The notes: generated by a model from the sequence alone, not told the origin. Positions 26,311 through 35,270 are shown, counted from the stretch's first letter. The stretch is 64,000 bases of DNA from Candidatus Villigracilis proximus (GCA_016715195.1 JADKBB010000003.1:62001-126000), one strand, 5' to 3'. Program-made: numbers and translations.

Positions 26311-26835
26311 TTAATCATCATCCCCATCTTCATGCTCTTCGTGCTCTTCATGATCTTCGTGATCGTCGTCGCCACTGGACGTAGTAACAACAGCGGTGGT
26401 ACCGCCGCCGGTATCTTCGTTATCACTGCCGGGTCTTCTTTGAGTAATTATCGTGACGGGTAATTTGGAAATGGAGAGTATCTGTCCATCGAGACTCAGA
26501 TAGACAATATCGCCCGATGAAAATGTGACCAGATAAGCATCTGTGTTTTCAAAAAGGGTAATTTCGACACTGTAAAGATCTGTGCGTCCCAACACTTTGC
26601 TGGCGATGGCCGCGGCGGCTTCAGGGGCAATTGTCACAACTTGAGTGGGAACCACTTGAGTAGGAACTACAGCCTCAATCGGCTGGTTGACCATTTCAAC
26701 CATTGCGGTTGGCTGGGTGGCTGCGGCCACTTCGGTTGCACTGACGATATTCTTATAAGCTGAAGCCACCCCAAACAAAACGGCCAATACAAACGTGGTC
26801 AAAACCCCAGAAACGAACAAAGTACTTTTTCTCAT
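26311..26835 (-). CDS. Exported PepSY-like protein with acidic His-rich C-terminal tail
   Basis: 174 residues. An N-terminal helix (about 4-27) is a signal peptide or anchor. A Val/Pro/Thr linker leads to one compact domain (about 75-125) whose ASKVLGRTDLYSVEI, YLVTFSSGDIVYLSLDGQILSI layout matches PepSY/YpeB-like folds, which often occur near heme or flavin redox systems. The protein ends in a run of Asp, His and Glu, suitable for binding metal ions such as iron. Start 26835 is supported by GGAG; an in-frame Met lies 51 bases upstream but overlaps the promoter. First gene of the four-gene operon. Confidence 0.75.
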   Translation of the reverse strand: MRKSTLFVSGVLTTFVLAVLFGVASAYKNIVSATEVAAATQPTAMVEMVNQPIEAVVPTQVVPTQVVTIAPEAAAAIASKVLGRTDLYSVEITLFENTDAYLVTFSSGDIVYLSLDGQILSISKLPVTIITQRRPGSDNEDTGGGTTAVVTTSSGDDDHEDHEEHEEHEDGDDD

Positions 26836-26857
26836 GAAATTAGTCTCCTTTTTGACT

Positions 26858-26886
26858 GTATAAGGGATAAGTCGTTTTAACTTCAA
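26858..26886 (-). promoter_or_regulatory. Promoter of the PepSY-ApbE-reductase operon
   Basis: On the minus strand TTGAAG and TTATAC are separated by exactly 17 bases, about 24 bases upstream of the ATG at 26835. Confidence 0.55.
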
Positions 26887-27143
26887 AAGAGATACTACCT
26901 GAATATGAGAGATTACTCAGACACTCCAAAAATAGTACCAAAGTACCATCAGTATCGTCGTTTGGCTTTATCTAAATTATTTTGGGGTCTATCGTTTTTA
27001 ATGGGAATCTTTTTCTTAACACAAAGGAGACAAAGTGGCACAAAGAAAAAAGACTAAGAACTCCTGTGTGACCCTTCGTGGTAAGGGTTTTTCCGCAAAA
27101 CAGAAGAGCCTTATTTTGTCATACAAGGTGCTGCGCAAGCATG
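26887..27143. other. Divergent intergenic region with repeat hairpin
   Basis: This gap separates the redox operon from the C39 peptidase gene. It holds a tandem AGTACCAAAGTACCA (26934-26948) upstream of the redox promoter, a possible operator, and an imperfect hairpin of the CACAAAGGAGACAAAG family at about 27015-27084 whose arms belong to the same word family as elements at 42.9, 50.5, 51.8 and 63.8 kb. No gene is seen. Confidence 0.5.
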
Positions 27144-27149
27144 TATAAT
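27144..27149 (+). promoter_or_regulatory. -10 box placed for a leaderless mRNA of the C39 gene
   Basis: A perfect TATAAT with six bases between it and ATG 27156, so transcription is expected to start at the A of the start codon. No ribosome-binding site is present. Confidence 0.6.
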
Positions 27150-27155
27150 CTTCCC

Positions 27156-28505
27156 ATGAACAGAATTAAAAAAATAAACAAACTCTGGTTAATTCCTGCT
27201 GCGCTTCTGCTTGGCATTGGCCTGTATTTCATTCCACCCATTCATGACCGCCTTGCTCCTCGTGTAGACCTCGTGCGCACAAGGATCGTCTATTTTTTCA
27301 AACCGCCCGCTGAAGCAGTCTTTCAACCCAGTGGACAAACCGCATTAACTATTGAAACAGCCATTGTGACCGCTCGCGCCGAAATGCTGTTGACATTAAC
27401 TCCCAGGGCGACCATGACTCCCACACAGGGACCTACTCCCACACCCACGATCACCTCCACGCCGCTGCCTGCTTCTGTTATTCTGCCGGGCGTTGTCTAC
27501 GTTGATCAGCACGGCGCATGGAACTATTGCGGGCCGGCCAACTTAACCATGGCACTTAAATTCTGGGGCTGGCAGGGCACTCGTGATGATGTTGCCAAAG
27601 TTGTCAAACCCGGCTCAGGCGACCCGAAGAAGAATTTTATCGAGCAGGGTCTGCCAGATAAAAACGTGATGCCCTACGAACTCGTAGACTTCGTAAATGA
27701 AAACACGAACCTGCGCGCGCTTTCCCGTTACGGCGGAGACGAGAATCTTGTCAAACGTTTGCTTGCCGCAGGATTTCCCGTACTCGTGGAAAAAGGATAT
27801 TACGAACACGATTACACCGGCAAAATTGACTGGCTCGGACATTATCTTTTCACCACCGGCTACGATGATGCGCGCGGCGGATTTATTGTGCAGGACGCCT
27901 ATCTAAAACCCGGCAAAGACTTGCTTAGTACTTATGCCGCGTATCAAGATGGCTGGCGTTCATTTAATTATATTTTCATGGTGATCTATCCGCCTGAACG
28001 CGAAAAAGAATTGATCGATCTGCTCGGCCCCTGGAAAGATGAAACATGGGCTACACAGCACGCGCTCGAACTGGCTGAAAAAGAAATCAAAAGTCTAAAA
28101 GGCAATGACTTATTCTTTGCCTTATTCAACAAAGGGACAAGCCATGTGGCTTTACAGCAATATGTCGATGCCGCGGCGGCTTACGATCAGGCATTTGCAT
28201 CCTACGAAAAATGGGACATTAAAGAAAAGAACCGTCCCTTCCGCATGATGTGGTATCAAACAGGGCCTTACTTTTCCTATTACTATTCAGGCCGCTATTT
28301 GGATGTGATCAATCTCGCAGACACAACCTTAAACGACACCATCTCCACACCAACTCTCGAAGAATCCCTGCTCTGGCGCGGACGTGCCTACTATCAGATC
28401 GGAGATACAGAATCAGCCGTGGCTGATTTCCGCGCCGCATTAAGAGTCCACATTAACTGGACTCCCGCAGTGCAGGCGCTTCAAGATTTGGGATTGCAGC
28501 CTTAA
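27156..28505 (+). CDS. Membrane-anchored C39-like papain-fold peptidase with TPR domain
   Basis: 449 residues. One N-terminal helix (about 8-25) anchors the protein, followed by a Thr/Pro linker. The peptidase_C39-like domain has the catalytic Cys in NYCGPANLTMAL, His in WLGHYLFTTGY and Asp in FIVQDAY. Past residue 290 the protein is helical with TPR-like repeats (FALFNKGTSHVALQQYVDAAAAYDQAF; LLWRGRAYYQIGDTESAVADFRAAL). Start 27156 is chosen because the TATAAT box lies between it and the longer in-frame start at 27078. Function is unproven: members without an ABC-transporter are generally extracytoplasmic cysteine peptidases or binding proteins. Confidence 0.85.
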   Translation: MNRIKKINKLWLIPAALLLGIGLYFIPPIHDRLAPRVDLVRTRIVYFFKPPAEAVFQPSGQTALTIETAIVTARAEMLLTLTPRATMTPTQGPTPTPTITSTPLPASVILPGVVYVDQHGAWNYCGPANLTMALKFWGWQGTRDDVAKVVKPGSGDPKKNFIEQGLPDKNVMPYELVDFVNENTNLRALSRYGGDENLVKRLLAAGFPVLVEKGYYEHDYTGKIDWLGHYLFTTGYDDARGGFIVQDAYLKPGKDLLSTYAAYQDGWRSFNYIFMVIYPPEREKELIDLLGPWKDETWATQHALELAEKEIKSLKGNDLFFALFNKGTSHVALQQYVDAAAAYDQAFASYEKWDIKEKNRPFRMMWYQTGPYFSYYYSGRYLDVINLADTTLNDTISTPTLEESLLWRGRAYYQIGDTESAVADFRAALRVHINWTPAVQALQDLGLQP

Positions 28506-28577
28506 GTGCAGTTTAATCAACGGCATGATCGGGTATCTGCGAAAATCAAAACCTCCAAACCACTCAACTAACAAACT

Positions 28578-29801
28578 ATGAAACTACTCCACTTCGCCGA
28601 CGCACATATTGACATGGCCAACTATGGCCGCCACGATCCCGAAACGGGACTTCCCATGCGCGTGCTTGATTTCCTCAAGTCACTGGATACCATCGTGGAT
28701 ACGGCCATCTCCGAAAAAGTGGACATGGTCATCTTTGCGGGCGATGCCTACAAAGACCGCTCCCCCGCGCCCACCTTTCAACGCGAATGGGGCAGGCGCA
28801 TCATGCGTTTGTCACAGGCGAAGATTCCCACTTTGTTATTGATCGGCAACCATGATATATCACCGTCCATCGGGCGGGCTCATGCGCTTCAGGAATTTAA
28901 AACCTTGCAAGTTCCATTTGTGCAGGTGTTGGATAAACCCTGTCTGCTAAAGCCAAAGGATCTATGGGATCTGCCACTTCAAGTCATCGCGATGCCGTGG
29001 ATCACCCGCTCGGGATTAATGGCCGCGACAGGCGAAACAGATTCCACCGAAGCGTATTCGCGCATCGAAGGCAATATTGGAAATTTGATCGAAGGCTGGC
29101 TTGATGAAGCAGATCCGTCACTGCCGATCATTCTCACGGCACATGCATCGATCGAAGGCGCGAAGTTTGGCGGCGAAAGGCTGGTGATGCTTGGCAATGA
29201 CCTGGTGCTTTCGGGCAGTCTGGTGAAGAATCCAAAATTAAGTTACGTCGCCATGGGACATATCCACAAGCCGCAGGATGTGAATGAAGGCTTCCAGCCG
29301 CCGGTCATTTATCCCGGCTCGATCGAGCGCGTGGACTTTGGCGAAGCCAAAGAGGATCGCTTCTTTATCGTGGCAGAAGTTGAAAAAGGAAAAGACACCC
29401 AGGTGGAGTGGAGACAACTCACAGGGGTGAGAAAGTTTATAGATCGCCGGACAGTTCTCAGGTCGGGGGAGAACGTGAACGAGTTTCTTAAAGACGTATT
29501 ACCCAGCCCGAAGGAAATGTCTGAGGCGATTGTGCGCTTGTCGGTTGAATATCCAAGAGAATGGGACACATTGATCGATGAAACTGATCTGCGAAAATAC
29601 ACCGAGGGTGCGTTTGAATTTCATCTGGTGAAACGACCGCAAAGTGAGGCGCGTGTGCGCATCGCCGAGGGACAGGTGGTCAGCAGTTTGAGTCCGCTGG
29701 ATCTGCTCGCGCAATATTTTGATGCATCAAAAGCCAAAGATACAGACGAGCTGCAAAAACTCGCGCAGGAGATTATTTCTGAAGATCCGCTTGAGGATTA
29801 A
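28578..29801 (+). CDS. sbcD: SbcD/Mre11-like metallophosphoesterase (DNA exonuclease)
   Basis: 407 residues. The calcineurin-like metal motifs are complete: LLHFADAHID, VIFAGDAYKD, LLIGNHD, ILTAHASIEG and MGHIHKPQ. The C-terminal third carries the capping domain expected of SbcD (residues about 270-400). SbcD works with the SMC-like ATPase SbcC on DNA ends and hairpins; no sbcC is in the window, so the partner must be elsewhere or downstream in evolution lost. It starts without a clear ribosome-binding site, 72 bases after the C39 gene. Confidence 0.85.
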   Translation: MKLLHFADAHIDMANYGRHDPETGLPMRVLDFLKSLDTIVDTAISEKVDMVIFAGDAYKDRSPAPTFQREWGRRIMRLSQAKIPTLLLIGNHDISPSIGRAHALQEFKTLQVPFVQVLDKPCLLKPKDLWDLPLQVIAMPWITRSGLMAATGETDSTEAYSRIEGNIGNLIEGWLDEADPSLPIILTAHASIEGAKFGGERLVMLGNDLVLSGSLVKNPKLSYVAMGHIHKPQDVNEGFQPPVIYPGSIERVDFGEAKEDRFFIVAEVEKGKDTQVEWRQLTGVRKFIDRRTVLRSGENVNEFLKDVLPSPKEMSEAIVRLSVEYPREWDTLIDETDLRKYTEGAFEFHLVKRPQSEARVRIAEGQVVSSLSPLDLLAQYFDASKAKDTDELQKLAQEIISEDPLED

Positions 29802-29841
29802 AAAGTAGACACGGAAACAAGTAAACAAGTACAATGCAACT

Positions 29842-29884
29842 CGTAAATCTAAAATCAGCAATCAAAAATCCAAAATCGTAAATC
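29842..29884. repeat. AAATC-type simple repeat upstream of the MFS gene
   Basis: Tandem variants of the words TAAAATC, CAATCAAAAATC and CAAAATCGTAAATC just ahead of the GAGG site of the next gene. Seen only here in the window. Confidence 0.5.
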
Positions 29885-29895
29885 GAAGAGGTTGT

Positions 29896-31180
29896 ATGTC
29901 CAAAGAGAATTCACGTTATCGCTGGTTCGTCGTTGCTGTTTTCTTTTTCTTTATGCTGCTGCATCAAACCGACAAGTTGATGATCGGCTCGCTGCAAGTG
30001 CAGATCAGCAAGGATTTTGACCTTAATAACCAGACAATGGGGATTGATCAATTCGGGCGCGTTGATCGTGGGCACCATTCTTTATCCGATCTGGGGTTAT
30101 TTATACGACCGCTACTCGCGCACAAAACTTCTTTCACTCGCATCGTTTATTTGGGGCGGCACCACCTGGCTGAACGCCATCGTGCGCAGCTTCGGCGGAT
30201 TCCTCGCCACACGCGCATCGACCGGCATTGACGATTCATCCTACCCCGGTTTGTTCACGTTGATCGCCGATTATTTCGGCCCGAACCTGCGTGGAAAAAT
30301 TTATGGCATTCTACAACTCGCACAGCCGCTCGGTTATTTATTGGGCATGATTCTGGCGTTGATCGTCGCGCCCATGATCGGCGGCTGGCGTTCCATCTTT
30401 TACATCACCGGTTCGCTGGGACTGGTCCTCGCGGTCCTGATCTATTTCGGCGTGAAAGAAATGCCGCGCGGACAAGCCGAACCCGAATTTGAAAACATGC
30501 CCGAAATGCAGTCCTTCAAATTCTCATGGGCCGAAGCCAGAGAGATCTTCAAAAAGAAAACCATGTGGTTTGTATTTTTACAGGGCTTCGCGGGCGTCTT
30601 CCCGTGGAACGTGATCACCTTCTTCTTCTTTGGTTATCTTGAAACAGAACGCGGCTACGACGCCAACAGCATTCTCTTCACCATGGCGCCCGTCATCTTA
30701 ATCCTCGCCGGCGGATATTTCGTGGGCGGCGCGCTCGGTGATTTCGCCTATAAATTCACGAACAAAGGCCGCATCATTGTTTCCAGCATCGGCGTGTTAA
30801 TGGGCGCGATCTTCATGTACTTCGCCATCAATACCCCCATCGAAGCCACCAATCAATTCTTCATTCTGATGTGCCTCACCGCGCTCTTCATGCCGCTTTC
30901 TTCTGCAAACGTCATCGCCACCGTGTATGACGTCACCGTGCCCGAAGTCCGCTCGACCGCGCAAGCCGTGGAATACTTCATCGAAAACGCGGGCGCGGCC
31001 TTCGCTCCCATCATCACCGGCTACATCGCAGACATGTACAACCTGCAAACCGCCATCATCTTAATCTGCACCGTGGCCTGGGGTCTGTGTTTCTTCTTCT
31101 ATCTCGGCGCGATCTTCACCATCGACAAAGACGCGCACGATCTCCGCAATCAAATGGCAGACCGCGCAAAAGCCATGTAA
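29896..31180 (+). CDS. MFS transporter, frameshifted near the N-terminus
   Basis: About 427 residues when joined. The first 47 residues (first helix FVVAVFFFFMLLHQTDKLMIG) are in one frame; the rest, from LINSGALIVGTILYPIWGYLYDRYSRTKLL onward (MFS motif A-like GYLYDRYSRTK loop), is in the next frame. The switch is at the GGGG run 30039-30042 and is repaired by removing one G. Twelve helices are expected, with a long loop in the middle. GAGG lies upstream of the ATG. The layout, including ASTGIDDSSYPG, resembles spinster-like or organic anion MFS members; the substrate is unknown. The lesion is probably a consensus error. Confidence 0.85.
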
Positions 31181-31196
31181 ACCCCGCCCTAACCTC

Positions 31197-31240
31197 ACAA
31201 AAGGCAAATGGAGGAAAATTCTCCATTTGCCTTTTGTGTT
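31197..31240 (+). terminator. Intrinsic terminator after the MFS gene
   Basis: Arms AAAAGGCAAATGGA and TCCATTTGCCTTTT with a short A-rich loop, followed by GTGTTT. Confidence 0.85.
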
Positions 31241-31272
31241 TACAGGGATAACCCAAACCGGGTGTTGAATTT

Positions 31273-31303
31273 TTGCGCAACGCCGTTTCTAGGGTGGTAT
31301 AAT
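31273..31303 (+). promoter_or_regulatory. yebC promoter
   Basis: TTGCGC (31273-31278) and a perfect TATAAT (31298-31303), 19 bases apart, followed by a T-rich leader and the AAGGAG site of yebC. Confidence 0.6.
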
Positions 31304-31336
31304 TTTTTTGAATTAAAGATCTTGTAAGGAGTTCCC

Positions 31337-32092
31337 ATGTCAGGTCATTCAAAATGGTCCACCATCAAACGCAAGAAAGGTGTTGCCGATGCAAAACGCG
31401 GCGCCATCTTCACACGGCTTGCCCGTGAAATCGTCATCTCGTCCCGCGAAGGCGGCAGTGATGTCGATTCAAATTTTCGTCTACGCCTTGCCATCGATAA
31501 AGCCCGCGCAGAAAATATGCCCAAGGACAATATCGAACGCGCCATCAAGCGCGGTGCCGGCGAAGATAAAGACGGCACAGTTTTCGAAGAGATCACCTTC
31601 GAAGGGTATGGTCCGCACGGTTCGGCGCTCATGGTGACCTGTGTCACCGATAACCGCAATCGCACGGTCCCAGATATGCGTCATGCCTTTAGCAAATACG
31701 GCGGCAACATGGCAGAAGTGGGCGCAGTCGGCTGGCAATTTGACCGTAAATCTTATTTCGCCTTTCCTTCGAGTCAATTATCTTTTGATAAAGCATTTGA
31801 ACTCGGTATCGTGGTCGGCGCAGACGATGTAGTAGACGGCGGCGATACAATTGATATTTATGCTCCCGTCGAATCTTTCAAAACCATTGCCGATGCGCTT
31901 CATCAGGTGCATGTTCATCCCGATGAAGCCGGCTTGCGTATGATCGCCAAGCAGGAAATCGAACTCGATGTCGATTCAACCTTGAAATTCATGAAAATGG
32001 TTGAAGCCATCGAAGAACTTGACGACGTACAGGATGTTTTCCACAACGTTAAAGTTTCAGACGAAGCCCTGGCCGCACTCGAAGCCGCTTAA
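31337..32092 (+). CDS. yebC: YebC/PmpR-family protein
   Basis: 251 residues. The N-terminal MSGHSKWSTIKRKKGVADAKR motif, beginning SGHSKW, and the block NMPKDNIERAIKRG identify the family. Members bind DNA as transcription regulators or associate with the ribosome to help translation of proline runs. The gene heads a yebC-ruvC-ruvA cluster, a conserved order in bacteria. TAAGGAG lies upstream of the ATG. Confidence 0.96.
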   Translation: MSGHSKWSTIKRKKGVADAKRGAIFTRLAREIVISSREGGSDVDSNFRLRLAIDKARAENMPKDNIERAIKRGAGEDKDGTVFEEITFEGYGPHGSALMVTCVTDNRNRTVPDMRHAFSKYGGNMAEVGAVGWQFDRKSYFAFPSSQLSFDKAFELGIVVGADDVVDGGDTIDIYAPVESFKTIADALHQVHVHPDEAGLRMIAKQEIELDVDSTLKFMKMVEAIEELDDVQDVFHNVKVSDEALAALEAA

Positions 32093-32099
32093 GAAAACC

Positions 32100-32163
32100 A
32101 GACTTCGGAAGTTTTTTAAGAGTCGTTCCAGCCTGAATGCCTCAAGGAAAACTTCCGAAGTCT
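32100..32163. terminator. AGACTTCGGAAGTTTT inverted repeat
   Basis: Arms AGACTTCGGAAGTTTT (32100) and AAAACTTCCGAAGTCT (32148) with a 32-base loop, eight bases after the yebC stop. The arm is itself partly palindromic (ACTTCGGAAGT). Same family as 1137-1180 and 47326-47382. May attenuate yebC read-through into ruvC. Confidence 0.6.
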
Positions 32164-32183
32164 TTTTAATGTGTAAATAAATT

Positions 32184-32666
32184 ATGACTCTCGCCCTCGG
32201 AATTGACCCCGGTACCGCCACCACTGGATTCGGTCTCGTGCGCCTCATGCCTAACGGGGATCTGGTCGCTGTTTCCTACGGCATTATCTCCACCCCGAAA
32301 GAGTCCTCACCCGCTGCGCGCCTCGAAATGTTATTTGATCAGCTCAATGATCTGCTCAAAGAGCATAAACCCGATACCGCCGCCGTGGAGCAATTATTCT
32401 TTCAAACCAATGTCAAAACCGCCATCGCAGTGGGACAGGCGCGCGGTGTCATTCTGCTCTGCATCCAAAAAGCAGGCATTGAACCTTTTGAATACACCCC
32501 CAACGAAGTGAAACAAGCCGTGGCCGGCTACGGCTCCGCAGACAAACGCCAGGTACAGGATATGGTGCGCGCCCTGTTGCAACTGGATAAAATCCCAAAG
32601 CCTGATGACGCCGCCGATGCTCTGGCAATTGCGATCACACACTTAAATACAAAACGTTATGAATAA
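32184..32666 (+). CDS. ruvC: Crossover junction endodeoxyribonuclease RuvC
   Basis: 160 residues, standard length. LGIDPGTATTGFG holds the first catalytic Asp, AAVEQLFF the Glu, and KPDDAADALAIAITH the last two Asp of the RNase-H-like fold. It cuts Holliday junctions symmetrically together with RuvA and RuvB. No clear ribosome-binding site lies upstream of the ATG. Confidence 0.96.
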   Translation: MTLALGIDPGTATTGFGLVRLMPNGDLVAVSYGIISTPKESSPAARLEMLFDQLNDLLKEHKPDTAAVEQLFFQTNVKTAIAVGQARGVILLCIQKAGIEPFEYTPNEVKQAVAGYGSADKRQVQDMVRALLQLDKIPKPDDAADALAIAITHLNTKRYE

Positions 32667-32670
32667 ACGG

Positions 32671-32676
32671 TAAAAT
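32671..32676 (+). promoter_or_regulatory. Possible -10 for leaderless ruvA
   Basis: TAAAAT with six bases to the ruvA ATG, the same geometry as at 8064 and 27144. ruvA could also be served by read-through from ruvC. Confidence 0.4.
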
Positions 32677-32682
32677 ACAAAC

Positions 32683-33258
32683 ATGATAGCAACCCTCCGT
32701 GGAGAAATCTCCCAAATAGAAGAGAACGCCCTGATCGTCGAAGTCGGCGGCGTGGGATACAGAGTCTTTGTCCCGGCGCCTTTGCGCGGACAATCCAAAG
32801 CTGGTGAATCCATATTTTTGTTCACCCATCTTGTCGTGCGTGAAGATGCGTTCCTCCTGTACGGATTCGAATCTCAAAGCGACCGCGAACTCTTCAACAT
32901 CCTGCTCGGCGTGGACGGAGTCGGCCCGAAGGTCGCGCTCTCCGTTCTATCCACCATGACGCTCGATGCGATCCAGCGCGCCGTCTTCGCCGAAGAACCG
33001 GATGTGTTGAGCCGCGTGCCCGGTGTCGGCAAAAAGACCGCGCAAAAAATGGCGCTGCATCTCAAAGATAAACTCAAACCCGTAGACTCACTCTCCAGAC
33101 TCTCCGCCATGTCAGACACCGATGCAGAAGTCATCGCCGCATTGACTGCGCTGGGTTATTCAGTAGTCGAAGCGCAAGCCGCACTTCAATCCATTCCAAA
33201 AGATTCACCGGATGACACAGGCGAACGCCTCAGATTGGCGCTGGGATATTTCCAATAG
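32683..33258 (+). CDS. ruvA: Holliday junction DNA helicase subunit RuvA
   Basis: 191 residues. Domain I is the OB fold starting MIATLRGEI; domain II holds the two helix-hairpin-helix motifs LLGVDGVGPKVALSVLS and LSRVPGVGKKTAQKMALHLKDK; domain III is the C-terminal three-helix segment (ALTALGYSVVEAQAAL). It binds four-way junctions and loads RuvB. ruvB is not in this window, unlike the common ruvA-ruvB pair. Confidence 0.96.
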   Translation: MIATLRGEISQIEENALIVEVGGVGYRVFVPAPLRGQSKAGESIFLFTHLVVREDAFLLYGFESQSDRELFNILLGVDGVGPKVALSVLSTMTLDAIQRAVFAEEPDVLSRVPGVGKKTAQKMALHLKDKLKPVDSLSRLSAMSDTDAEVIAALTALGYSVVEAQAALQSIPKDSPDDTGERLRLALGYFQ

Positions 33259-33263
33259 ACTTC

Positions 33264-33755
33264 ATGAAACCAGGCGACCAAATCCACGTCCGCGCCTGCA
33301 AAACGGACGGAACTGTATATCGAAGCTGGCAAGCCACAATCGAGTCTGTTAACACAGACTCGATTGTTACAATTGCACCTGCCGGTTCATCTGTGTTTAA
33401 TATCAAGGGTGAGGATTATCCGCTTCTTTATCATTATCGAGCTTATTACTGGTTCGATAAGTTCTATAATTTGATCGAAATCTTTGAAACCAATGGCGAG
33501 CTGCATCATATTTACATCAATGTTGCTTCGCCGCCCGAATTCAAAAATGAGACAATGAGTTTCAAAGACCATGAACTGGATGTGGTCAAACATCCGCTCA
33601 AACCCGCAGACTTGATCGACGAAGATGAATTCGCCGAAGCCGCAGTAAAATATCAATACACAAAAGAATTTCAAGCACAAATGTACGCCGCCGCAGAAGA
33701 AGCACTCGAATTGGCAAATCACTGGCAAGCAAAGCCCTCACCATATTTCCCATAA
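33264..33755 (+). CDS. DUF402 family protein, probable nucleoside diphosphate phosphatase-like
   Basis: 163 residues starting five bases after ruvA. YYWFDKFYNLIEIF and the later DHELDV and DEDEFAEA clusters give the conserved aromatic and acidic residues of the DUF402 fold (FomD/Ntdp-like), which hydrolyses nucleoside di- or triphosphates using divalent metals. The specific substrate cannot be read. It has no ribosome-binding site and probably depends on coupling with ruvA. Confidence 0.8.
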   Translation: MKPGDQIHVRACKTDGTVYRSWQATIESVNTDSIVTIAPAGSSVFNIKGEDYPLLYHYRAYYWFDKFYNLIEIFETNGELHHIYINVASPPEFKNETMSFKDHELDVVKHPLKPADLIDEDEFAEAAVKYQYTKEFQAQMYAAAEEALELANHWQAKPSPYFP

Positions 33756-33765
33756 AAGCCTCATC

Positions 33766-33825
33766 ACTTCTCACTTTTTACTTTTTACTTTTTTTCATCC
33801 TTCACAATTCATCCTTCATCCTTAT
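33766..33825. repeat. TCTCACTTTTTAC / TTCATCCTTCAT simple repeats
   Basis: The entire spacer between the DUF402 gene and proC. It consists of TTTTTACTTTTTACTT units followed by TTCATCCTTCATCC units, the same two word families as downstream of clpC. It ends in a TATAAT at the 3' end that may be the proC -10 box. Confidence 0.6.
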
Positions 33826-33842
33826 AATCCCAGGAGTTCCCC

Positions 33843-34694
33843 ATGCTCAATAAAAAGATCACATTCATCGGTCCTGGTGTGATGGCAGAAGCCATGATCG
33901 CCGGCCTCTTACGCCAAAAACTCGCGGACCCGAAAAACATCACCGCATCAGGTCCACACGCAGAACGCGGCGAAGAGTTACACAAAAAATATGGAATCAA
34001 AGTCACCACAGATAACGTATCCGCAGTCCACGACGCGGACGTGGTTGTGCTGTCTGTCAAACCGCAGCGATTAAGCGAAGTCATGAAGGGACTCAAAGGC
34101 ATCCGCCCGGGCGCATTGGTTCTGTCCATTATTGCAGGCGCAACCATCAAGAAGATCGGCACCGGCTTGAAACATAAGGCCATTGTGCGCTCGATGCCGA
34201 ATACGCCGGGACAGATCGGCGAAGGCATCACGGTTTGGGCTGCATCAAAAGATGTGAGCGAAGAACAACAAAAAATGGCACGTTCCCTGCTAAGCGCCAT
34301 GGGCGAGGAAGTTTTTGTGGAAGATGAAAGTTATCTGGATATGGCAACCGCGCTTTCAGGTTCCGGCCCCGCGTATGTCTTTCTCTTCACCGAAGCCCTG
34401 ATCGACGCCGGAGTCCACATGGGATTCCCGCGCCGCATCGCCGAGCAGTTAGTTTTGCAGACCATCAAAGGTTCGGCATCGTACTATCAAGGCGCAAGCA
34501 GACATCCCGCCACATTGCGCAATCAAGTCACATCCCCCGGCGGGACATCCGCCGAGGCTTTGTATTATCTTGAAAAAGCCGGCTTCCGCACCGCCATCTC
34601 ACGCGCGGTCTGGGCCGCCTATCAACGCTCACTGGAATTAGGCAAGGAAAAGCCCGGTCATATTTCTGATGTCAATGAAGATGAAGAGAAATGA
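33843..34694 (+). CDS. proC: Pyrroline-5-carboxylate reductase
   Basis: 283 residues. The Rossmann start ITFIGPGVMAEAMIAGL and the C-terminal signature with STSGSGPAYVF-like ALSGSGPAYVFLFTEALID and the VTSPGGTSAEALYYLE block are diagnostic. It reduces pyrroline-5-carboxylate with NAD(P)H in proline synthesis. AGGAG precedes the ATG. The stop overlaps the ATG of the following acetyltransferase. Confidence 0.96.
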   Translation: MLNKKITFIGPGVMAEAMIAGLLRQKLADPKNITASGPHAERGEELHKKYGIKVTTDNVSAVHDADVVVLSVKPQRLSEVMKGLKGIRPGALVLSIIAGATIKKIGTGLKHKAIVRSMPNTPGQIGEGITVWAASKDVSEEQQKMARSLLSAMGEEVFVEDESYLDMATALSGSGPAYVFLFTEALIDAGVHMGFPRRIAEQLVLQTIKGSASYYQGASRHPATLRNQVTSPGGTSAEALYYLEKAGFRTAISRAVWAAYQRSLELGKEKPGHISDVNEDEEK

Positions 34695-35230
34695 AACCAC
34701 CTGAACAAATCGAAACCGAACGACTTCTACTCCGCAAACCGCGCATGGACGATGCGCCGGCTGTCTTTTCCGGTTGGGCAAAATATCCCGAAGTGACGCG
34801 CTTCCTCTCGTGGCGTCCGCATGAAAACGTGACACAGACCGAAGGGCTGGTGAAGAGATCCATTGATGGTTGGGATGGAGAAACGAACTTCCGCTATCTG
34901 CTTGAGATCAAGGAAAGCGGTGAACTGGCCGGGATGATCGAACTACGGCTGGAGAAGGAAACGTTCAAAGTAAGTTTCGGATATACAGGCGCATATGCCC
35001 AATGGGGCAAAGGCTACATGACCGAAGCTGTACGTGCCTGTATTGACTGGGCTTTTCAACAGTCGGGAGTTGTCCGCGTGTATGCCACAACAGATGTGGA
35101 TAACATCCCATCACAGCGCGTTCTGGAAAAAGCGGGGATGCAGCGTGAAGGGCTCCTGCGCAAAGAAAGTATCCGCCCGAATATGGACCCCGAACCGCGT
35201 GATTGTTATATGTACGCGATCGTGAAGTAA
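34691..35230 (+). CDS. RimJ/RimL-type GNAT acetyltransferase
   Basis: 179 residues. IETERLLLRKPRMDDAPAVF is the N-terminal motif, AYAQWGKGYMTEAVRACIDWAF the CoA-binding loop (with a WGKGYMTE core), and NIPSQRVLEKAGMQREGLLRK the C-terminal motif of this group. The start overlaps the proC stop by four bases (ATGA). Members acetylate ribosomal protein N-termini or small molecules; the target here is unknown. Confidence 0.92.
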   Translation: MKPPEQIETERLLLRKPRMDDAPAVFSGWAKYPEVTRFLSWRPHENVTQTEGLVKRSIDGWDGETNFRYLLEIKESGELAGMIELRLEKETFKVSFGYTGAYAQWGKGYMTEAVRACIDWAFQQSGVVRVYATTDVDNIPSQRVLEKAGMQREGLLRKESIRPNMDPEPRDCYMYAIVK

Positions 35231-35237
35231 TTCGGAG

Positions 35238-35255
35238 CGCGGATTTTAATCCGCG
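35238..35255 (+). terminator. Short perfect hairpin after proC-GNAT
   Basis: Arms CGCGGATT/AATCCGCG with a two-base loop, then AGTTTTG, eight bases after the stop. Confidence 0.6.
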
Positions 35256-35270
35256 AGTTTTGAAGAACTA

